From NCBI GenBank assembly GCA_018713805.1, contig DVOF01000202.1, positions 1-7,811 on the forward strand: DNA of 7,811 bases, written 5' to 3'. The translations under genes were made by a program, and so were the position numbers. Each line of letters begins with the position of its first letter. Position 1 is the first letter of the stretch. The notes below the pieces were generated by a model. It searched no databases. It saw only the letters and a list, made by a program, of their open reading frames with translations, and was not told the origin of the DNA. Of this stretch, positions 1 through 4,491 are shown one piece after another. The DNA is from Candidatus Aphodoplasma excrementigallinarum (lineage in GTDB: Bacteria; Bacillota; Clostridia; UBA1381; UMGS1253).

Positions 1-762
1 AGCAGCAGCAAGGGAAATGCTGTTTTGGTTTCCAACGGAAAGACGAATATTTTGATCGACTGCGGCATCAGCAAACGGCGTACGGCTGACGCGCTCGCAC
101 AGGCGGGGGTGTCGCCGCGCGACCTGGACGCGATTTTAGTTACACATGAGCATAACGACCATATCAGCGGCGTCGGGGTGATGAGCCGCGGATATGATAT
201 CCCGGTGTATGCAAACGAAAAGACCTGGGCGGCGATGGAACGCGCGCTCGGGCGGGTGGAGGAAGCAAACAAGAAGCTGTTTCGCGTAGGGGAAAGCTTT
301 GAGATAAACGGTGTAGGGGTTACTTCGTTCGCAATCCCGCACGACGCCGCCTGCCCGGTTGGCTACAGCCTTTTTACAGAGGGGCTGAAGCTCTCGGTCG
401 CGACGGATATGGGGCACATTGACGAAAGTGTTGTCGACAGCATTTGCGGCAGCGACATTGTCCTGCTGGAGGCGAACCACGACCTTGCCATGCTGCAAAA
501 TGGGCGCTATCCAGCCGCGCTGAAGCGGCGTATCCTGGGCCAATTCGGCCATCTGTCCAACGATTCGTCGGCGCAGATTGCCGTCCGTCTGCTAAGGAGT
601 GGCACGCGGGCAATCCTGCTCGGGCATTTAAGCGAGGAAAATAACCTGCCCGATCTGGCTTATGCGGCGGTAAAGGGTGCCCTGACGGGAGCGGGCGCGC
701 GGCTTGAGCGCGATATCCGGCTTGCCGTTGCCAACCGGTATGAGCTCAGCGGCATGTTTTAA
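1..762 (+). CDS. walJ: WalJ/YycJ-family MBL-fold metallohydrolase (5' end outside window)
   Basis: This is a metallo-beta-lactamase-fold hydrolase of the WalJ (YycJ) type, a cytoplasmic protein encoded with the WalRK cell-wall two-component system in many Firmicutes; its nuclease-like activity is known only loosely. The reading frame is open from base 1 (SSSKGNAVLVSNGKTNILID), which matches the usual N-terminal part of the family (SGSSGN..LV...), so the true start lies upstream and the TTG at 25 is not the start. The metal-binding HxHxDH motif is THEHNDH at about 142-162. Later family signatures are ATDMGHID, LLEANHD, HLSNDSSAQ and LLGHLSEENN. The C-terminus appears complete, ending in TAA at 760. 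The next gene, rlmH, starts 23 bases on, as in the conserved wal neighbourhood of Bacillus and Clostridia. Family assignment is firm; the exact substrate is not known from sequence. Confidence 0.92.
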   Translation, partial: SSSKGNAVLVSNGKTNILIDCGISKRRTADALAQAGVSPRDLDAILVTHEHNDHISGVGVMSRGYDIPVYANEKTWAAMERALGRVEEANKKLFRVGESFEINGVGVTSFAIPHDAACPVGYSLFTEGLKLSVATDMGHIDESVVDSICGSDIVLLEANHDLAMLQNGRYPAALKRRILGQFGHLSNDSSAQIAVRLLRSGTRAILLGHLSEENNLPDLAYAAVKGALTGAGARLERDIRLAVANRYELSGMF

Positions 763-785
763 TGATAAAAAATTGGAGAGTGGCA

Positions 786-1265
786 ATGCAGATTCGGATT
801 ATTGCAGTTGGGAAGCTGAAAGAGGCATATTTTGCCGCTGCGGCGGAAGAATATACGAAGCGGCTGGGGCGCTTTGCAAGGGTAGAAACCGTCCAGATAC
901 CGGACCGCCGAATACCGGACCGCGCCTCTGCGGCGCAGGAGCGGCAGGTATTAGAGCAGGAGGGGCAAGATATTCTTGCCAAGATTGCGCCGCAGGATTA
1001 TGTGGCCGCCTTGTGCGTGGAGGGGAAAAAGCTCGATTCGCCCGCCTTTGCACAAAAGCTATCCGCGCTTGCGCTGTCTGGGAAAAGTACGGTTACGTTC
1101 GTCATCGGCGGGTCGCTGGGGCTGTCCGATGCGGTAAAGCAGCGTGCGGATTTTCACCTCAGTTTTTCCGACATGACGTTTCCGCACCAGCTAATGCGCG
1201 TAATCCTGCTTGAGCAGGTTTACCGTGCGTTTAAAATCCTGGCAAACGAAACCTATCATAAATAG
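786..1265 (+). CDS. rlmH: RlmH, 23S rRNA (pseudouridine1915-N3)-methyltransferase
   Basis: RlmH methylates N3 of pseudouridine 1915 in helix 69 of 23S rRNA on assembled 70S ribosomes, using S-adenosylmethionine. The 159-residue product matches the usual length (155-159). It starts MQIRIIAVGKLKEAY, carries the SPOUT-fold knot motif FVIGGSLGLSD at residues 106-115, and ends with the hallmark stretch SDMTFPHQLMRVILLEQVYR followed by AFKILANETYHK. The ATG at 786 is chosen over the upstream ATG at 762 because GGAG lies at 775-778, seven bases before it, and because the protein then begins exactly as the family does. It follows walJ by 23 bases, so co-transcription is likely. A 12-base direct repeat (897-908 and 912-923) encodes IPDR twice but adds no extra length relative to homologues. 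Confidence 0.96.
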   Translation: MQIRIIAVGKLKEAYFAAAAEEYTKRLGRFARVETVQIPDRRIPDRASAAQERQVLEQEGQDILAKIAPQDYVAALCVEGKKLDSPAFAQKLSALALSGKSTVTFVIGGSLGLSDAVKQRADFHLSFSDMTFPHQLMRVILLEQVYRAFKILANETYHK

Positions 1266-1307
1266 ATGTGATATAAATAATATAAGAGAAAAGAGGGAGA
1301 ATTGGAG

Positions 1308-1859
1308 ATGGGGAACCAGAAAGAACGAGAGCTTCTAAAGCAAAGCATGCAGAATGCAGCCCTGTGCGCCGTGAACCGTGACTTTATCGACCCGCTTACG
1401 CTCTACGGCTTTCCCGTTGAACTAAGCGGCGGGCTGGCCGCATTTTCCTTTATTTATGACTTCCGTCCGGATGGGTACAAGATTGTGCGCACCTCAGACA
1501 TCACAGAGGTGTTCAGCGAGGAGGCGGAGCACTTTTTAGAGCGGATTGTACGCGCGGAGAACCCGGAGTTTACGCCGGAGCCGCCTGGTTTTGCGCTTGA
1601 AAGCATGGCCGCGCTTTGTACAGATTTGCAGGAAAAAAAGAAAATCGTCACGGTGGAGTGCGAGGGCAGTGAGGAAACCATATTTCTAATCGGCCAGATT
1701 TGCCGCGTTACGAATAAGGAGATTTCGATGCGCACGTTCGACGGCATGGGCGTTTGGGACACAGAGAAGGCGGCCGTCCCGCTCGGCGACATCACCTGTA
1801 TCAGCGTCGGAAACGCATATGTTGAAATCCTTTCCAAGTATTTGACGGAGAAAAAATAG
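1308..1859 (+). CDS. Conserved-looking hypothetical protein, 183 aa, possible two-fold repeat
   Basis: I do not recognise this gene. It encodes an acidic, soluble 183-residue protein with no signal peptide, membrane segment or catalytic motif that I can see. The ATG at 1308 is preferred to the in-frame TTG at 1302: GGGAG at 1295-1299 lies 8 bases from the ATG but only 2 from the TTG. The two halves show a similar pattern: residues 54-71 (RPDGYKIVRTSDITEVFS) and residues 149-172 (aromatic and charged residues, then VPLGDITCISV and a tyrosine). Each ends in an '(S/G)DIT' step followed by a helix (EHFLERI; YVEILSKYL). This recalls small beta-barrel, Sm-like proteins, but that is inference. It lies 42 bases after rlmH and may be the last gene of the walJ-rlmH operon; a possible extended -10 (TG-A-TATAAA, 1269-1277) could give it its own promoter, without a good -35. 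Confidence 0.8.
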   Translation: MGNQKERELLKQSMQNAALCAVNRDFIDPLTLYGFPVELSGGLAAFSFIYDFRPDGYKIVRTSDITEVFSEEAEHFLERIVRAENPEFTPEPPGFALESMAALCTDLQEKKKIVTVECEGSEETIFLIGQICRVTNKEISMRTFDGMGVWDTEKAAVPLGDITCISVGNAYVEILSKYLTEKK

Positions 1860-1906
1860 GACGACGGTATGGAGAGAGAAAAAAATCAGAAATTTTAAAA
1901 TTTTTC

Positions 1907-1935
1907 TTGCATTTTGTTTTTGTTTGTGGTAAACT
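1907..1935 (+). promoter_or_regulatory. Promoter of rpsT (sigma-A type, extended -10)
   Basis: TTGCAT (1907-1912) and TAAACT (1930-1935) are separated by 17 bases, and TGG directly before the -10 gives an extended -10 (TGn). An AT-rich tract lies upstream (1870-1906), as at strong promoters. Transcription would start near 1942 and leave a leader of roughly 33 bases before the S20 start. Confidence 0.75.
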
Positions 1936-1961
1936 ATGTTAAGTAATTTGATGCTATGGGT

Positions 1962-1977
1962 GGAGGTGAACAGATTG
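1962..1977 (+). promoter_or_regulatory. Strong ribosome binding site fixing a TTG start of rpsT
   Basis: GGAGGTG at 1962-1968 is nearly a perfect anti-Shine-Dalgarno match and sits 6 bases before TTG (1975-1977). The protein read from this TTG begins LPNIKSAKKR (fMet in vivo), matching the conserved S20 N-terminus MPNIKSA. The frame is open further upstream to an ATG at 1936, but that codon overlaps the promoter and would add 13 residues not found in S20. Confidence 0.85.
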
Positions 1978-2241
1978 CCGAATATTAAATCAGCGAAAAA
2001 GAGAGTAAAGGTTATTGAGACAAAGACATTGCGGAACCAGATGATCAAGTCCGCGCTCAAAACGCAGATCAAGAAGTTTGAGGCAGCTGCTGCGGCAGGG
2101 GATAAGGCTGTTGCGTCGGAGGCTTTTAACATAACGGTAAAGAAGATCGACCAGGCGGCTGCAAAGGGTATTCTGAAGAAGAATACGGCAGCGCGCAAAA
2201 AGTCGAAGCTCGCGCTCAAGCTCAACCGGGTTGGCGCATAA
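1975..2241 (+). CDS. rpsT: 30S ribosomal protein S20
   Basis: S20 (bS20) is a primary binding protein of the 30S subunit that contacts 16S rRNA at the bottom of the body and helix 44. The 88-residue product has the normal length. It is highly basic and helical, starts (M)PNIKSAKKRVKVIETKTLRN and ends with the family signature KGILKKNTAARKKSKLALKL. An alanine-rich segment (FEAAAAAGDKAVASEAF) sits mid-protein at the usual inter-helix turn. Initiation is at TTG, supported by the GGAGGTG site. In Escherichia coli rpsT also starts with UUG and is autoregulated at translation; similar control here is possible but not shown. The gene has its own promoter at 1907-1935 and a terminator at 2282-2308, so it looks like a single-gene transcription unit. 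Confidence 0.97.
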   Translation: MPNIKSAKKRVKVIETKTLRNQMIKSALKTQIKKFEAAAAAGDKAVASEAFNITVKKIDQAAAKGILKKNTAARKKSKLALKLNRVGA

Positions 2242-2281
2242 GCGCGCCGGTTACAGGCCGGATGTAGAACAAGGTACAGAT

Positions 2282-2308
2282 TGGCGTCGCATTTGCGGCG
2301 TCATTTTT
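2282..2308 (+). terminator. Intrinsic terminator after rpsT
   Basis: A 9-bp stem (2282-2290 with 2295-2303, including two G-U pairs) closes a 4-base ATTT loop and is followed by five T (2304-2308). It lies 40 bases after the rpsT stop and 30 bases before the next start, so it separates the two genes, though read-through into the downstream gene is possible. Confidence 0.7.
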
Positions 2309-2337
2309 GTATCCGGATTTTCGGGGGAGGCGCCGTT

Positions 2338-3018
2338 TTGAAAAAACAAATGTCGGAAACATTTTTGATTGGGGCGGTCCTGGCTGCCGTCGGCGGCTAT
2401 CTGGACGCTTATACATATACATGCCGCGGGCATGTGTTCGCCAATGCGCAGACGGGCAACATCGTCCTGCTGGGCGTTAAGGCGGCGGGAAGGGACTGGA
2501 GCGGCGTACTTTACTATGCAATTCCGATTCTTGCTTTTGTGATTGGGATTTTTATTGCAGAGCAAATCCGGAAACGGTTTACGGCGCAATCCAATCTCCA
2601 TTGGCGGCAAATCGTTGTTTTGATTGAGGCGGCGGTCCTTTTTGGGATTGGGTTTCTGCCGACTGGCGGGCTTGATATGCTGGCAAACGTACTGGTCGCA
2701 TTTGTCTGCTCGCTGCAGGCGGAGAGCTTCCGCAAGGTAAACGGGAGCCCCTATGCGACGACAATGTGTACGGGGAATTTGCGCAGCGCGGCCGAGCAGA
2801 TGTTTTTGTATAGCCAGACAAAGGAACGCCGGTTCCTGCAAAGCAGCGCCCGTTACTGTGGAATCATTGCATTTTTTATCTTAGGTGCGTGCGTTGGCGC
2901 GCTGCTGACCGGACCGTGGGGCGGGAGAGCCGTCTTTGCCGCGGGTGCGGCGCTACTTCTGGTGTTTTTGCTTATGTTTTTCAAGGATGAAACGGAAAGC
3001 CGGGAAGGAAAAGCTTGA
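2338..3018 (+). CDS. YoaK-family (DUF1275) integral membrane protein
   Basis: A 226-residue membrane protein of the DUF1275/YoaK family, whose function is not established; transport has been suggested by others but no substrate is known. The family signature is seen at residues 19-45: GGYLDAYTYTCRGHVFANAQ followed by TGNIVLLG. A second TGN motif (MCTGNLRSA, residues 143-151) reflects the family's internal two-fold repeat. Hydrophobic segments lie near residues 8-24, 60-75, 92-108, 111-127, 174-191 and 197-215, giving about six membrane spans, with a charged C-terminal tail (KDETESREGKA). The TTG at 2338 is chosen because GGGGGAGG (2323-2330) lies 7 bases before it; the ATG at 2350 is too far away, and the TTG at 2281 lies inside the terminator hairpin. 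I see no good promoter of its own, so it may depend on read-through from rpsT. The stop codon overlaps a TTGACA sequence. Confidence 0.88.
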   Translation: MKKQMSETFLIGAVLAAVGGYLDAYTYTCRGHVFANAQTGNIVLLGVKAAGRDWSGVLYYAIPILAFVIGIFIAEQIRKRFTAQSNLHWRQIVVLIEAAVLFGIGFLPTGGLDMLANVLVAFVCSLQAESFRKVNGSPYATTMCTGNLRSAAEQMFLYSQTKERRFLQSSARYCGIIAFFILGACVGALLTGPWGGRAVFAAGAALLLVFLLMFFKDETESREGKA

Positions 3019-3032
3019 CAGGCAGAAAGCTA

Positions 3033-3061
3033 TTGCCATCCGGCGGTTTTTGTAGTATAGT
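3033..3061 (+). promoter_or_regulatory. Promoter of the cohesin-SLH gene
   Basis: TTGCCA (3033-3038), a 17-base spacer and TATAGT (3056-3061). A second TATAGT follows at once (3062-3067) inside a repetitive AGTATAGTTATAGTATAC stretch. Transcription would start near 3068, about 40 bases before the start codon. Confidence 0.65.
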
Positions 3062-3106
3062 TATAGTATACAGGTTATGTGAAGTGGAACCGCAGCAAAG
3101 GAAAGG

Positions 3107-4255
3107 ATGGTTGATGTGAAACGAAGGGCAATCGGGAAAGTAATTGCAATTGTATTGGTTTTATGTATGGCGTTGAGCCTCGGCGTATTTGCAGAGGGGC
3201 AGACGCGTATTTACAGCGAGACGGAGATCAATGCCGCAGCTGGGAGCGAGTTTACCGTGCCGGTTTACATAGAGAATAACCCGGGGATATACTGCTTTAC
3301 CGTGTCCATTACGTATGATGAGGACGTTGTGGAAGCGGTTGAAGGCTCGGAGCAGGCGGGGGATGTTCTTCCGACCGTTTTAGGGAATCCGGCCTATATG
3401 AACACACCGGATACCCGCGTGGTGGGGATCAACGTGGACAACGTCGCAGACGACGGGCTTCTCTTTACTTACCGGTTCCGGATCAAGGAGGGCGTAAGCA
3501 CGGGGCAGACGACGCTTTCAATCAGCACGACGACGGGCTCAGTGAAGCATCTGGAGCAGGATTTGACTACAACGGTGGTAAATTGTACAGGTTCGACGTG
3601 TACGGTCAATATCGGCACAGCGGCGCCGACCTCAGAACCAACGTCAGACCCGACCTCGAATCCGACTGCAAACCCGGAGACACCGTCTTTTGCACTCAAG
3701 GCAGATGCACAAACGATCAAATATATGGCGCCGGTCAGCGATACGGCCTTTGAGCCGGACCGCGCGGCGACCAGATATGAGGTGAGCGAGGCGCTTTATG
3801 CGCTTCTGGACTTCTCCGGTTTGGAGGAAGCAGACCGCTTTTCAGACGTGGACGAGGCGCATCGCGAGATGGTGAACGCGCTGGCGCAGACGCCGATCAT
3901 CGACGGCTATCCGGACGGGACGTTCGGCGGCGAGCAGAGCATTACGCGGGCGGAATTTGTCAAGATGGTCAGCGTAGCGGCCGGGATTGGGACGAGCGAT
4001 GCGCAGGCCGAGTTTACCGACCTTGCGCCGGAACATTGGGCAAGCCCGTATATTTCGGCCTTTGTCGCAGACGGGTATATCTACGGTTATCCGGACGGGA
4101 CGTTTTTGCCGGAGAGCGAGATTACGCGCGCTGAGGCTGTTGCGATCATCAACCGGGTGCTCGGCGTGCAGAAGGCGGACGGCGCTGCGCCGCGGTTTGA
4201 CGATTTGCCGGCGGATCATTGGGCATACGGCGATATTATGGCGGCCGCAAAATAA
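3107..4255 (+). CDS. Secreted cohesin-domain protein with C-terminal SLH repeats (putative anchoring scaffoldin)
   Basis: A 382-residue exported protein. Residues 5-29 form a signal peptide (KRRAIGK, a hydrophobic core, then VFA/EG as likely cleavage site). Residues 38-170 look like a cohesin domain: GSEFTVPVYIENNPGI, then a YDEDVVEAVEG strand, VGINVDNVADDGLLFTYRF and IKEGVSTGQTTLSIS. A Pro/Thr/Ser linker follows (172-194; PTSEPTSDPTSNPTANPE). Next come SLH units: a C-terminal half (217-235), two full units (245-288 and 303-350, each with DGYPDGTF- or GYPDGTF-type and ITRAE motifs), and a final partial unit ending DHWAYGDIMAAAK. SLH domains bind secondary wall polymers; cohesins bind dockerins. 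The protein thus resembles cellulosome anchoring scaffoldins of Clostridia. The first full SLH lacks the usual HWA (DEAHREM). Start: ATG 3107 has AAAGGA 4 bases before it; GTG 3116 has AAAGGA 8 bases before it and is an equally good choice. It has its own promoter and terminator. Confidence 0.88.
   Translation: MVDVKRRAIGKVIAIVLVLCMALSLGVFAEGQTRIYSETEINAAAGSEFTVPVYIENNPGIYCFTVSITYDEDVVEAVEGSEQAGDVLPTVLGNPAYMNTPDTRVVGINVDNVADDGLLFTYRFRIKEGVSTGQTTLSISTTTGSVKHLEQDLTTTVVNCTGSTCTVNIGTAAPTSEPTSDPTSNPTANPETPSFALKADAQTIKYMAPVSDTAFEPDRAATRYEVSEALYALLDFSGLEEADRFSDVDEAHREMVNALAQTPIIDGYPDGTFGGEQSITRAEFVKMVSVAAGIGTSDAQAEFTDLAPEHWASPYISAFVADGYIYGYPDGTFLPESEITRAEAVAIINRVLGVQKADGAAPRFDDLPADHWAYGDIMAAAK
3620..3688 (+). 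repeat. Pro-Thr-Ser linker repeat within the cohesin-SLH gene
   Basis: The codons encode a degenerate PTS(D/E/N) tetrapeptide repeated about four times. Such linkers are typical spacers between cohesin and wall-anchor domains and are often O-glycosylated. They keep the cohesin away from the wall. Confidence 0.7.
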
Positions 4256-4283
4256 AGCGATATTTGCTCGGCTTGCTTTTCAG

Positions 4284-4312
4284 AATCCCCCAACACAAGT
4301 TGGGGGATTTTT
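4284..4312 (+). terminator. Strong intrinsic terminator after the cohesin-SLH gene
   Basis: A perfect 11-bp inverted repeat (4284-4294 and 4299-4309) with five consecutive G-C pairs closes a 4-base ACAA loop and runs into TTTTT (4308-4312). It lies 28 bases after the stop codon and ends this transcription unit. Confidence 0.95.
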
Positions 4313-4359
4313 CTTGTAAATAGATCAAATAATGATTTTAATTTTTACGGCTTAAAAAA

Positions 4360-4388
4360 TAGACAAATAGGAAAAAATACGATATACT
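4360..4388 (+). promoter_or_regulatory. Promoter of the leucine-rich-repeat surface protein gene
   Basis: TAGACA (4360-4365), a 17-base spacer and TATACT (4383-4388) lie in a strongly AT-rich region. Transcription would start near 4395, giving a leader of about 97 bases before the ATG at 4492, with no obvious hairpin. The rest of the 4256-4491 gap holds only the upstream terminator and AT-rich sequence. Confidence 0.65.
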
Positions 4389-4491
4389 AAAAATAAATAA
4401 TGTATGTAGCATTAAACGTGTATATTTAAAAAGTGACAAGAATACAAGCAATTTGCCAAAAAATATCAGAGATAGCAAAGGGGGACGCATT

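Noticed and set aside
897..923. 12-base direct repeat (ATACCGGACCGC) in rlmH as a possible insertion
   Set aside because: The encoded PDRRIPDRAS aligns without a gap to PDEKAPENLS-type segments in other RlmH proteins, and the total length of 159 is normal, so it is not an insertion.
704..1213. Open + frame of 169 codons across the walJ-rlmH junction
   Set aside because: It is out of frame with RlmH, which is unmistakable over the same bases. Its composition is that of a shadow frame.
1877..1907. AT-only inverted repeat (AAATTTTAAAATTT and flanking A and T tracts) as a terminator of the first operon
   Set aside because: The stem has almost no G-C pairs and no proper loop, and it merges with the -35 of rpsT. 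It is better read as an AT-rich upstream promoter tract.
3015..3020. Perfect TTGACA as a -35 element at the end of the yoaK-like gene
   Set aside because: No -10 hexamer lies 16-18 bases downstream. The TTGCCA at 3033 with TATAGT at 3056 is a better pair.
2999..3051. Possible terminator after the yoaK-like gene (GCCGG...CCGGC then GGTTTTT)
   Set aside because: The arms are only 5 bases and about 36 bases apart with poor internal pairing, so a functional hairpin is doubtful.
3987..4319. Open + frame of 110 codons inside and past the cohesin-SLH gene
   Set aside because: It overlaps the SLH coding frame in another phase, is arginine-rich as expected of a shadow frame in GC-rich DNA, and runs through the terminator hairpin.
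4453..4491. Upstream TTG start for the LRR protein, adding 13 residues
   Set aside because: No ribosome binding site precedes it, and the extra residues would put a charged stretch before the signal peptide. ATG 4492 has a strong site 7 bases upstream.
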